Positions 1 through 6,989 of a stretch of 35,078 nt of DNA are shown here, one piece after another; position 1 is the stretch's first letter, and every line of letters starts with the position of its first letter. A program made the translations under genes and the position numbers. The DNA comes from a virus. The notes below the pieces were generated by a model that worked only from the letters and a program-made list of their open reading frames with translations, searched no databases and was not told the DNA's origin. The stretch is from positions 1 through 35,078 of IMG/VR virus record IMGVR_UViG_3300025121_000677; one strand, given 5' to 3'.

Positions 1-953
1 TAAAACTATCTCCTAGCCAACCACTTCAACAACAATGCTTAGATCTAGATAAAGCACTAAAAAATTGCTTCAAATCAGAATTTGGATTTCCTAAGTTTAA
101 AAAGAAAAGAAAATCTAAAGAAAGTTTTAGGGTTAATCAAAACATTAAAATATCTAAATCTAAAAAATCAATTAAGATTCCTAAAATTGGATTTATTAGA
201 ATCAAACCTAGAATTAATATTAATCTTAAAGATATTAAAAATGTAACCATTAAAAAGCAAGGGAACAATTGGTGTCTTTATATCTGTCATCAATTCAGTA
301 TATTTAGAACTCCAATGTCAGGTAGAAAAGTCGGGTTAGATTTAGGAACAGTAAGATTAGCAACTCTTTCTAATGGAAAAGTGATTGATAAATTTGAAGA
401 TGAAGAGTTACTGAAAAAGATTAAATCAACACAGAGAAAACTAGAAAGGAGGACTAGAAAAAATAAAAAACATAAAATGAAAAAGATTCAATCTATTAGT
501 CGTGCAAAAACCAAGCAATCACTATCTAGATTGAATAAGAAACTTAGAGACAAGAGAAAAGATTACTTAGATAAAGTTTCTAAGAAGTTAGTAAAGAAGT
601 ATGATATGATCTACATTGAAGACTTAAAGATCAAGAATATGACTAGACAAGTAAATAAAACTGATGATGGATCTCATAGAAGTGGTGTCAGTGCTAAATC
701 AGGGCTCAATAGGGAAATACTGAATCAGTCTTGGGGACAACTGATTTCAATATTAGAGTATAAGAGTTCTTGGTTTAACAAAAAGGTGATTAGGGTAAAT
801 CCTGAGAATACTTCTAGGAAATGTAGTAAATGCGGTTTCATTCATAAGAGAAATAGGAGATCTCAAAGTGAGTTCAGATGTTTGAAGTGTGGATATGAAT
901 TAAATGCAGATCATAATGCTGCTATAAATATCAAAAAGAAGGGAATCAGATAA
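1..953 (+). CDS. tnpB: TnpB RNA-guided nuclease (IS605 OrfB family), 5' end outside window
   Basis: Reading frame 3 is open from the window edge, so the gene starts upstream; an internal ATG at 315 is not the real start. The visible part is about 316 residues and aligns from residue 69 onward with the second TnpB of this window (14814-16106). The RuvC-like catalytic parts are all present: Asp in GLDLGTVRLATL, Glu in IYIEDLKIKNM, and Asp in NADHNAAINI, with a zinc ribbon CSKCG ... CLKCGY between the last two. Known TnpB proteins cut DNA under the direction of a transposon-end RNA (omega RNA). No TnpA transposase is visible nearby, so the unit is either mobilised in trans or acts as a homing-type gene. 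It ends in TAA, while the second copy has CAA at the same place and reads on. The nuclease looks active by its residues; activity itself is inferred. Confidence 0.93.
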   Translation, partial: KLSPSQPLQQQCLDLDKALKNCFKSEFGFPKFKKKRKSKESFRVNQNIKISKSKKSIKIPKIGFIRIKPRININLKDIKNVTIKKQGNNWCLYICHQFSIFRTPMSGRKVGLDLGTVRLATLSNGKVIDKFEDEELLKKIKSTQRKLERRTRKNKKHKMKKIQSISRAKTKQSLSRLNKKLRDKRKDYLDKVSKKLVKKYDMIYIEDLKIKNMTRQVNKTDDGSHRSGVSAKSGLNREILNQSWGQLISILEYKSSWFNKKVIRVNPENTSRKCSKCGFIHKRNRRSQSEFRCLKCGYELNADHNAAINIKKKGIR

Positions 954-1082
954 TGGAAAAAAGCAGCTTAGGTGAAAAAAGGTTGGGGCGCAACCATGTG
1001 GAGGACTCATTGAGTCCGTTGAAACTAGAAAGTTCTACCTTAAATGGTAGATGCTCTAACTCCAAAGAATTAGAGAAACGTC
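1..1082 (+). mobile_element. TnpB element 1 (IS605-like, right end at 1082)
   Basis: The right boundary is set by comparison with element 2: both share the tnpB 3' end and a structured right end that stops at the common octamer gaaacgtc (1075-1082). Beyond it the two sequences are unrelated and match different phage genes. The left end lies outside the window. The element is inserted at or very near the start of the HD nucleotidase gene. Confidence 0.75.
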
Positions 1083-1756
1083 ATATATCAGATTTTGTGT
1101 TCAGGGCACGCAGATTATGCAGCATAGACAGATGTTCAAATACTCCGCATATTGGAAAATATCCAGTTTCTGAACATTCATTCTATACTGCCCTCTATGC
1201 AATGTTGTTTGCTGATCTTGAAAATAGTAAATTAAAAAGATATGATACATCAGAAGTTATTAAAAGAGCCCTTATCCATGATATAGAAGAAAGTGTAACT
1301 GGCGACATTTTGTTTCCAGTTAAACATGGATCTGATCAGGTATCAGCATTATTCAAAACAATTGCTATTAAATGCGTAGAGCAAGAAGTGTTTGAAGGGC
1401 TTCCAGAGAATATCAAGCAATACTATATAAATCTATGGAAGTCTTCAAAAGATGGCAGTGAAGAAGGATTACTTGTTTCTGGTGTTGACAAGTTTGAAAT
1501 ATTGATTTACGCATTAACAGAAGTAAAACTTGGAAACACACAGTTTGGTCAGATAATAGACACTGCCTACAATATTATTGTGACTCAATTTTCTAATATA
1601 GAATCTCTAGTTGAAGTTACAAATCAGCTAGTGAATGACTATAGAAAGGAGGCGAACCTTGACATAAATTTTGAAGTTCTATATAAGATGTTTGTTGAAA
1701 GATTGAATAAAGATTGGGCTACAGATAATCCATTTAGAAAATCCATTAACATTTAA
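953..1756 (+). CDS. HD-domain nucleotidase (YfbR-like) with an N-terminus read from the TnpB right end
   Basis: The core from residue 44 on resembles YfbR-type 5'-deoxynucleotidases, about 200-residue HD phosphohydrolases that dephosphorylate dNMPs. Visible metal-site features are SEHS (H75), the HD pair H109-D110 followed by an EE..TGD stretch, and a later Asp in SGVDKFE. Phages use such enzymes to adjust nucleotide pools. The first 43 residues are not part of the family: they are a translation of the TnpB element's right end (conserved there as GRNHVEDS). The ATG overlaps the tnpB stop as TAATG, so translation could be coupled. The family part begins just where YfbR proteins normally start, so only the native start region was displaced. 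A GTG near 1097 is a possible but shorter start. Whether the product is functional is unknown. Confidence 0.8.
   Translation: MEKSSLGEKRLGRNHVEDSLSPLKLESSTLNGRCSNSKELEKRHISDFVFRARRLCSIDRCSNTPHIGKYPVSEHSFYTALYAMLFADLENSKLKRYDTSEVIKRALIHDIEESVTGDILFPVKHGSDQVSALFKTIAIKCVEQEVFEGLPENIKQYYINLWKSSKDGSEEGLLVSGVDKFEILIYALTEVKLGNTQFGQIIDTAYNIIVTQFSNIESLVEVTNQLVNDYRKEANLDINFEVLYKMFVERLNKDWATDNPFRKSINI
970..1102 (+). ncRNA. Putative omega RNA (TnpB guide RNA) of element 1
   Basis: The segment after the tnpB stop holds four successive hairpins: GGTTG/CAACC (981-995), GGACTC/GAGTCC (1003-1017), TCTACC/GGTAGA (1034-1051) and CTCTAA/TTAGAG (1054-1075), then the shared end gaaacgtc (1075-1082). In characterised TnpB systems the guide is the roughly 20 nt immediately beyond the right end, here from 1083 (atatatcagattttg...), which lies in the HD nucleotidase gene. 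The last hairpin differs from that of element 2 by paired changes, supporting a conserved RNA fold. The 5' limit of the RNA is not visible and is probably inside tnpB. Confidence 0.7.
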
Positions 1757-1769
1757 ACAAGGAGAATTT

Positions 1770-2117
1770 ATGAACGTTCAAGAAATAGCAAAGTATATGA
1801 AAGAAGAAAAAGGATACGAAGAAATTCCAATGCCTGACCTTATTGATGTTGTAAGGACTGGATTTGAAAGTCTTACAGAACTTGCAATTAAGAATCCAAA
1901 AGATTTCCATTTGGTAATTCCAAAGGTAGGAGCATTCAGAATTCTTCTTAAGCCAGCAAGAGTTGCAAGAAATCCTAAGACAGGAGGAACTATTAATGTT
2001 CCTACCCACTACGTTCTAAAATTCAAGACTTCTTCGTTGGTTCAAAAATCTCTACTCGAAATTAAAACTCCTGCTGAAACAAAAACCAAAAAAGCTTCAA
2101 AGAAAGCAAAGAAATAG
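1770..2117 (+). CDS. HU/IHF-like nucleoid DNA-binding protein
   Basis: The middle of this 115-residue protein matches the bacterial DNA-binding (HU/IHF) fold: a helical N-terminal half with DLIDVVRTGFESLTELA, then PKVGAFRILLKPARVARNP followed by KTGG, the equivalent of the DNA-intercalating arm of HU (GTF ... RNPRTG). The C-terminal 20 residues are Lys/Ala-rich (KTKKASKKAKK), an HU-style basic tail. HU proteins dimerise and bend DNA in compaction and replication. The start has a good ribosome site, AAGGAGA, 6 nt upstream. It is 13 nt downstream of the HD gene and is followed by a strong hairpin, so it may be expressed at a different level from the recombination genes. Confidence 0.85.
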   Translation: MNVQEIAKYMKEEKGYEEIPMPDLIDVVRTGFESLTELAIKNPKDFHLVIPKVGAFRILLKPARVARNPKTGGTINVPTHYVLKFKTSSLVQKSLLEIKTPAETKTKKASKKAKK

Positions 2118-2125
2118 TTCGCAAT

Positions 2126-2156
2126 GGTAGTGTAGGGTTTCTTTTCCTACACTACC
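2126..2156 (+). terminator. Intrinsic terminator or attenuator hairpin after the HU gene
   Basis: A perfect 11-bp inverted repeat GGTAGTGTAGG / CCTACACTACC (2126-2136 and 2146-2156) encloses a 9-nt T-rich loop and is followed by a pyrimidine-rich run. It sits 9 nt after the HU stop and before the next gene on the same strand, so it probably ends or attenuates the upstream transcript, or protects its 3' end. Confidence 0.65.
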
Positions 2157-2183
2157 TTCATCTTCACTTCTTAGGTAATTCTC

Positions 2184-2693
2184 ATGACAACTGATAAAAA
2201 GCTGCTCAAAAAAGTTCTTACACTAGAGCTGGATATTGATGGGGCAACAGAAGAACTTTTCTTATACGAAGATTTAATTGTTGGTGAAGATATTGATGAA
2301 GATTTAGATAAATCACATATAATGTTTACCTTCTATTCTGTATTAGGGCAAGAGTTTATAGATAAAGCAGAAATATTATCAATACAACTTGAAAAATGGG
2401 AAGGAGATAAATGGCGTAAACTTAAATCATCTAAAAAGAAAAAGTATACTGACAATGATGCTAGAAGAAAAATAGAATCAAGCGCACATAGAATGAGAAC
2501 TAAAATTCAAATATCAAAATATAAAAAACTTGGTAATCAATTAATTTATGGGGCTGGTAAGGGAATCTGGATGAAAGGACTTAATCTCAATGCAAGAATA
2601 AAGAATAGGGATAGACAACTTAGTGATTTCAATGTAAGGGATAGTGAAGAAGTTAGAAATAGCTTTAAGTCAAAATTGAAGAATAGGAGATGA
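2184..2693 (+). CDS. Unknown 169-residue protein, possible UvsY-like recombination mediator
   Basis: I do not recognise the sequence with certainty. It is highly charged, with an acidic N-terminal third (ELDIDGATEELFLYEDLIVGE region) and a Lys/Arg-rich helical C-terminal half ending KSKLKNRR. It directly precedes the gp32-like gene with a 4-base ATGA contact and is one gene away from the RecA/UvsX gene. In T4-type phages the mediator UvsY (about 137 residues, helical, basic) loads UvsX onto gp32-coated DNA, so position, size and charge suggest the same role. That is inference from context; no catalytic motif is visible. Ribosome site AGGT lies upstream of the ATG. Confidence 0.4.
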   Translation: MTTDKKLLKKVLTLELDIDGATEELFLYEDLIVGEDIDEDLDKSHIMFTFYSVLGQEFIDKAEILSIQLEKWEGDKWRKLKSSKKKKYTDNDARRKIESSAHRMRTKIQISKYKKLGNQLIYGAGKGIWMKGLNLNARIKNRDRQLSDFNVRDSEEVRNSFKSKLKNRR

Positions 2694-2695
2694 GT

Positions 2696-4066
2696 ATGGC
2701 AGCAAAGATGGGAAAAATGAATGTTGAGAAAGTTAAAACAGAAACTTTCTCAAATCAAAGAGGAAATTTTGCAAAATATTTTAAATATCAAAAAGGCAAT
2801 AATTTCGTTAGAATGCTTCCTCCTGTAGAGGGCCAAGATTTTCCATGGATGCCTTCTAAGAAACATTTCAGTTTAACTGATTCTATGAAAGGAGTGGGAG
2901 GATGTACCTTTAACCCTAAAACATGCTTCGTATGTAAGCAAGTTAGTAAGGATCTTAACTCACCTAAAAAGAAAATAAGAGAAATAGCTGATAAGCGAAA
3001 AGTATCTTCTGGCTATGCCTTCCAAATGATTGATGTAACTCCTCTTTACACTAAGAAGAAAAAAGATGAATTTGTTGCAGATAATCCTCCACCTGATTGT
3101 TGGGGTGAGGTTAAAATAGATGAAGAAGGAGACTTTGTAGGTAAATGCCTCAAATGTTCATGGAATCAATCTTGTTCTAGAGGAGTTCAGATAGGAAATC
3201 TTAGTGGTCAAAGAATTGATGACGTAGCTACTTGTGCCGCTGGTGGTATAGATATTAGTGATCTTAAAGAAGGCAGAAATATTAGAATAAAAAGAAAAGG
3301 TGAAGGGTTTGGAACTTCATATACAATATATTGTGATGAAGATCTGGCATGGACTGTACCAAAGAAAATGAGAAAGTTCATTAGCGAAAATTTCATTGAC
3401 TTGTGTGAAGTTGTAAGGCCAGCCACTCCCCAGGAAACTGAAGAGTCCTGGTATGGCAAAAGCGAAGATGTAGATATGCCTTCTTGCTACGGTGAATATG
3501 GTGAAGAAAATAAAAAGAAATGCAAGAAGTGTGAATATGCTGATATCTGTAAAGAAGAAAAAGCTATAGAAAAAGAATCAAACGATAATGACAATGATGA
3601 TGATAACAATGATGATAGTAAAAAGAGTAAAAAGAAAAAGGATAAGAAGAAATCAAAGAATAAAAAGAAAGATAATGACAATGATAACGACAATAATGAT
3701 AATGACGATGACAATGACGATGATGAAGATGCACTTGCTTCTATGAGCAAAAAAGAATTAAAGCAATTCATTAAAGAAAATGAGTTAGATATTAAAGTAA
3801 CAAAGAAAATGGATGATGACGATATTAGAAAAGCCATTGAAGAAGAACTAAAAAGTAAAAATGATAATAATGATAACGACAATGATAATGATGATAATAA
3901 TGACAATGATAACGATAATGACGACAATAATGATGATAACGATAATAATGATGATAATAATGATGATAACAATAATGACAATGATGATGACAAGAAAAAG
4001 AAAACCAATAAGAAGAAGGGTGAAGATCTAAAAAAGAAACTTAGAGGCAAAGCAAGAAAGAAGTAA
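2696..4066 (+). CDS. gp32-like single-stranded DNA-binding protein with long acidic tail
   Basis: The N-terminal 240 residues fit the T4 gp32 family: a basic start, GNNFVRMLPP (residues 35-43), and a zinc site H57, C70, C77, C80, where H57 and C70 are separated by 12 residues exactly as in the T4 H-x12-C spacing. Gp32 coats single-stranded DNA and organises recombination and replication proteins. Further cysteine groups (C151, C154, C160; C274, C276, C279, C285) are not typical of T4 gp32 and could bind more metal. From about residue 296 the protein becomes Asp/Asn repeats broken by Lys blocks, with a SAP/HeH-like helical segment at about 345-387 (ASMSKKELKQFIKENEL). The acidic tail is far longer than that of T4 gp32. 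I chose ATG 2696, 7 nt after AGGAG, over ATG 2690, which is too close to it. Confidence 0.85.
   Translation: MAAKMGKMNVEKVKTETFSNQRGNFAKYFKYQKGNNFVRMLPPVEGQDFPWMPSKKHFSLTDSMKGVGGCTFNPKTCFVCKQVSKDLNSPKKKIREIADKRKVSSGYAFQMIDVTPLYTKKKKDEFVADNPPPDCWGEVKIDEEGDFVGKCLKCSWNQSCSRGVQIGNLSGQRIDDVATCAAGGIDISDLKEGRNIRIKRKGEGFGTSYTIYCDEDLAWTVPKKMRKFISENFIDLCEVVRPATPQETEESWYGKSEDVDMPSCYGEYGEENKKKCKKCEYADICKEEKAIEKESNDNDNDDDNNDDSKKSKKKKDKKKSKNKKKDNDNDNDNNDNDDDNDDDEDALASMSKKELKQFIKENELDIKVTKKMDDDDIRKAIEEELKSKNDNNDNDNDNDDNNDNDNDNDDNNDDNDNNDDNNDDNNNDNDDDKKKKTNKKKGEDLKKKLRGKARKK
3577..3999 (+). repeat. Low-complexity GAT/AAT (Asp/Asn) codon repeats
   Basis: Two tracts of GAT, GAC, AAT and AAC codons (about 3577-3730 and 3861-3999) encode the acidic tail of the gp32-like protein. 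They are irregular, with no fixed unit, and separate two Lys-rich stretches and a SAP-like segment. Confidence 0.85.
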
Positions 4067-4075
4067 AACTATATT

Positions 4076-4145
4076 GCCGGAGTAGCTCAGTCTGGCAGGA
4101 GCACCGCTCGAGAGGAGGTCGCTGGTTCGAATCCCGCCTCCGGCA
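4076..4145 (+). tRNA. tRNA-like gene (Thr-type body) with a shortened anticodon arm; possibly a pseudo-tRNA
   Basis: The acceptor stem GCCGGAG / CTCCGGC (4076-4082, 4138-4144) is perfect, the D stem GCTC/GAGC is intact, and the T loop TTCGAAT closes a 5-bp stem with one mismatch. The body resembles common bacterial tRNAs that begin GCCGGAGTAGCTCAG. The anticodon arm plus variable region is only 17 nt (CCGCTCGAGAGGAGGTC) instead of about 22, and no standard 5-bp stem with a 7-nt loop can be made with a normal variable loop. I therefore cannot assign an anticodon with confidence. CCA is not encoded. It lies between the gp32-like and RecA genes. Confidence 0.6.
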
Positions 4146-4160
4146 ATTGGGCTCAAGCAC

Positions 4161-4188
4161 TCGTGAGGAATAGATCGTGAGGAATAGA
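4161..4188 (+). repeat. 14-bp tandem duplication of a ribosome-binding segment before the RecA gene
   Basis: The unit tcgtgaggaataga occurs twice head to tail, the second copy running into the RecA ATG at 4188. A third close copy, tcgtgaggaata, precedes the ATG at 9880, and tcgtgagg also precedes the gene at 9093. This looks like a favoured translation-initiation element of this phage. Confidence 0.75.
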
Positions 4189-5336
4189 TGAAAAAATCGC
4201 TAGTTAGGGAAAAACTAATTGATAGTATTATGAAGAGCAGTACCAAGAAATTTGGTGCTGATTCTGCAGTATTGCTATCATCTTCTAATGTTACGTCAAC
4301 TGTTAGGAAAACCATTCCTACTGGATCATTAGATTTAGATAGAATACTTGCAAAAGATATTAATGGCAAATTTGGTCTTCCGGTTGGTAGAATAATAGGT
4401 ATCTCTGGTAAAGAAGCTTCTGGGAAAACAACTCTCGCTATCTCATTCATGAAAAGTGTACAAGAAATGGGAGGAATGGCAACCATCATTGAAACCGAAA
4501 ATGCTTTTGATCCTGTATATGCTGAGCAACTTGGCCTCAATTTAGATGAACTTATTATATCGCAGCCAGATTATCTTGAACAGGCACTTGACATCATATC
4601 AAATAATATTGAGATGTTTAAACTTGTAAAAGAAGAATATAAAGCAGAAACAGGCAAAGAATTTGATGTTCCAATGATTCAAGTACTTGATTCAATAGCC
4701 GGTGTCCCTCCTAAAGTAGAATGGGAAGCATCCAGTAACGAGGATGAGCAAGCACAAGGATTACATGCCAGAAGACTATCTAGATTCTTCAGGGGAATAA
4801 GTAAACGTATAGCTAGAGAACAAGTTATTCTAGTTTGTACTAATCAAACTAAGACTGATACAAGAGTAAGATATGGTAATGCAAATACCGAAATAGGTGG
4901 AGCTGCATTAAAGTTTCATGCATCTCTAAGGCTTGATATTTGGCGTGATAGTTTTATTAAGCCAACTAAAGATGGTGATCCTATAGGGATCGAAACAAAT
5001 GTAAAGACTATCAAAAATAAAGTCATGGTGCCTTATAAAACAGTTAAGGTGCCAATTATATTCGGAATAGGGATAGACCCTGCAAGATCAATTTTTAACT
5101 TCCTAAAGAATCATAAACTAGTCAAGCATCAAGGCAACACATATTCTTTGTCTTTTAAAAAATATCAAGTAACAGGAGTGGGCGAAACCAACTTTATTAA
5201 GAAGCTTGATGAACATCTCAAAAGTGAAAAATTCAATAAACGATTAGATAGATATATTGAAAGAAGGATGGCTAGGGAGGAAGAAGATGGAAGTGATAAG
5301 GATAAGAGAAAAAAAGCTAGGAAATCTGAAAGTTAA
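4188..5336 (+). CDS. RecA/UvsX-type strand-exchange recombinase
   Basis: This 382-residue protein is a RecA-fold ATPase: Walker A GKEASGKT (residues 74-81; RecA has GPESSGKT), the catalytic-glutamate region ETENAFDPVYAEQLG (E104), Walker B IQVLDS (D168), the switch glutamine region VCTNQ, and a DNA-binding loop region with GNANTEIGGAALKFHASLRL (residues 230-249). It forms filaments on single-stranded DNA and drives strand invasion, which in T4-like phages also starts replication. The C-terminus is Lys/Arg/Glu-rich. It sits between gp32-like and gp47-like genes, and its end overlaps the next gene by 50 bp. The start is set by GAGGAATAG just upstream. Confidence 0.93.
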   Translation: MKKSLVREKLIDSIMKSSTKKFGADSAVLLSSSNVTSTVRKTIPTGSLDLDRILAKDINGKFGLPVGRIIGISGKEASGKTTLAISFMKSVQEMGGMATIIETENAFDPVYAEQLGLNLDELIISQPDYLEQALDIISNNIEMFKLVKEEYKAETGKEFDVPMIQVLDSIAGVPPKVEWEASSNEDEQAQGLHARRLSRFFRGISKRIAREQVILVCTNQTKTDTRVRYGNANTEIGGAALKFHASLRLDIWRDSFIKPTKDGDPIGIETNVKTIKNKVMVPYKTVKVPIIFGIGIDPARSIFNFLKNHKLVKHQGNTYSLSFKKYQVTGVGETNFIKKLDEHLKSEKFNKRLDRYIERRMAREEEDGSDKDKRKKARKSES

Positions 5337-6414
5337 ATCAGGTTTCATAGCTATTGGTGATGTTCATCTCTTCAACGATTATCCATACAATTCATCAGCA
5401 AGTATAATTTCAGATAGACTAATAGATATCGCAACAGTTTTAGATCTTGCATTAGGAGCTGGTGCTGAATTCAAATTACCAGTATTTATTAATGGAGATT
5501 TATTACTACAGAAGACTCTTGATTATGCAGTGCTATCAACATTGGCTATTACTTTTGAATTATATAAAGATGTACGTGTAGTAATAAATTTAGGAAACCA
5601 CGATCTCGAAGGCAAATCTTCAGTGTTATCACCTCTTTTTAGATTTGCTGGCAACGAAAACCATAAGATTATATCAGCCCCAAGTATAATTGACATGAAT
5701 GATTTCAATGCAGTTGTTATTCCTTATGACAATGAAACCCAAAATAGAATTCAAATACTTAATCTCAAAAAAGATCTAAAAAATCAGAACAAAAAGAATA
5801 TCTTATTTGTTCACAATATCTTTAGAAATTCTAAATTTGGAAAAAGAAAAGCTAAATCTGGATTAAGTCAAAAATTATTTACCAAAGGTAAAATGAAAGA
5901 TATATTTAGTTTGATTGTGGCAAGCGATATCCATAAATACCAAGAAATCTGTAATGGTCTAGGATTTTATACCTCATCACCAATACCACTTAATTTTGGG
6001 GAAAGGAGTATAGATCATGGATTTCACATAATAGATTTGAATAAAGATAAAAGATACTTTGTAATTCCTAAGGCACCTAAGTTCATCTACATGGATTTTG
6101 ATAATATAAATGAAGATAAGGTTCCTGGAAATATTGTTAAAATCACATTCACAGATAAAAGCCAAAAAACAAATGAACGGGAAACACATAAAAAATTAAT
6201 GGAACTAGGGGCAAGGCATGTATCTTTTAAAAATGAAACATTTAATACGATCACAGATGATGAAGAAGATATGATTATTAATGAAGAAGATGTTACAACA
6301 GAAGCCATAGTATCAAACTTTAGTAGAATCTTGGCAAGGGAAAAAGAACTTAAAAGGAAAAAGGTTGAAAGAGTAGGCATGAAAATTTTAACTGATGCTA
6401 AGAGTATGAAATGA
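5287..6414 (+). CDS. gp47/SbcD/Mre11-like nuclease subunit
   Basis: A 375-residue calcineurin-like phosphoesterase with the Mre11-type motif order: GDVH (D25, H27), INGD (D71), NLGNHD (N104-H105-D106), FVHN, and SDIH at about residue 218. With the gp46-like partner encoded a little downstream it should form the complex that resects DNA ends to provide 3' strands for the recombinase. I chose ATG 5287, preceded by GGGAGGAAG, over an earlier in-frame ATG at 5257 inside the RecA gene. Even so it overlaps the RecA gene by 50 bp. The C-terminal third is charged and ends in a Lys-rich helix, probably the partner-binding region. The last base triplet overlaps the next ATG. Confidence 0.88.
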   Translation: MEVIRIREKKLGNLKVKSGFIAIGDVHLFNDYPYNSSASIISDRLIDIATVLDLALGAGAEFKLPVFINGDLLLQKTLDYAVLSTLAITFELYKDVRVVINLGNHDLEGKSSVLSPLFRFAGNENHKIISAPSIIDMNDFNAVVIPYDNETQNRIQILNLKKDLKNQNKKNILFVHNIFRNSKFGKRKAKSGLSQKLFTKGKMKDIFSLIVASDIHKYQEICNGLGFYTSSPIPLNFGERSIDHGFHIIDLNKDKRYFVIPKAPKFIYMDFDNINEDKVPGNIVKITFTDKSQKTNERETHKKLMELGARHVSFKNETFNTITDDEEDMIINEEDVTTEAIVSNFSRILAREKELKRKKVERVGMKILTDAKSMK

Positions 6415-6614
6415 ATAAGTATACATTCAATAAATTATATAAACCTGGAACTAAAATCAAGATAATTGAAGATGGCATGTATGGCAATGTACATCTTGGA
6501 CATATATTAACCATTAAAGAAATTGTTATAGGAGAAGCCTTTGGGCCTAAAATAATTACTCAAGAATATCAATCGCGATTTTGGTTACGATTTGAAGTTA
6601 AAATAATAAAATGA
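6411..6614 (+). CDS. Small unknown protein, 67 residues
   Basis: Not recognised. The start overlaps the gp47-like stop as ATGA, which implies translational coupling in the gp47-gp46 operon. The sequence is beta-rich with Gly turns (KPGTKIKIIEDGMYGNVHLG), suggestive of a small SH3-like barrel, but this is only an impression. Confidence 0.6.
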   Translation: MNKYTFNKLYKPGTKIKIIEDGMYGNVHLGHILTIKEIVIGEAFGPKIITQEYQSRFWLRFEVKIIK

Positions 6615-6769
6615 ACATAAAATTAATTTCAGATATGATTCTATTCATGTCTATAAACACACTATTAATGTCAATTTTATCTTTTACTCATAACACGACT
6701 CCGACTCAACTAATTAAATGCATTTTTCTATTGTTGATAATGATATTTATAGCTGGCACAATCGCATGA
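6611..6769 (+). CDS. Small membrane protein, 52 residues
   Basis: An open frame from ATG 6611, overlapping the previous stop as ATGA, to TGA 6767. The product has two hydrophobic segments, around residues 9-25 and 36-52 (KCIFLLLIMIFIAGTIA), so a two-helix inner-membrane protein is likely. No family recognised. It fills what would otherwise be a gap between tightly packed genes, which supports it. Confidence 0.5.
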   Translation: MNIKLISDMILFMSINTLLMSILSFTHNTTPTQLIKCIFLLLIMIFIAGTIA

Positions 6770-6779
6770 GGGAGGGACA

Positions 6780-6989
6780 ATGGACTTTGACTGTAAAACA
6801 ACTATTTGTTACGATAGCGAAGGATCTATTTCACTTGTATTTGAAAATAGAAAACAGATAACCAAACTAATATGGAGGTTAATAGAAAAATACTTTGAAA
6901 AATTTGGAAGAGTGGGTGTTTCTCTTAGAATAAGACCATCATATTGTAGAATGTTTCCTAAAGAAAAAGCTAGGTGTTTGTCATGTTGA
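6780..6989 (+). CDS. Small unknown protein, 69 residues
   Basis: The ATG has a strong ribosome site, GAGGGAGGG, 4 nt upstream. The product is mixed alpha/beta with a Lys/Arg-rich middle (QITKLIWRLIEKYFEKFGR) and a C-terminal CLSC pair. No family recognised. Its end overlaps the start of the gp46-like gene by 7 bp. Confidence 0.6.
   Translation: MDFDCKTTICYDSEGSISLVFENRKQITKLIWRLIEKYFEKFGRVGVSLRIRPSYCRMFPKEKARCLSC

Noticed and set aside
3487-4050. Minus-strand Ser/Leu-rich frame opposite the gp32-like tail
   Set aside because: Mirror of the Asp/Asn/Lys repeats; the plus-strand frame has a clear start, zinc site and operon context.
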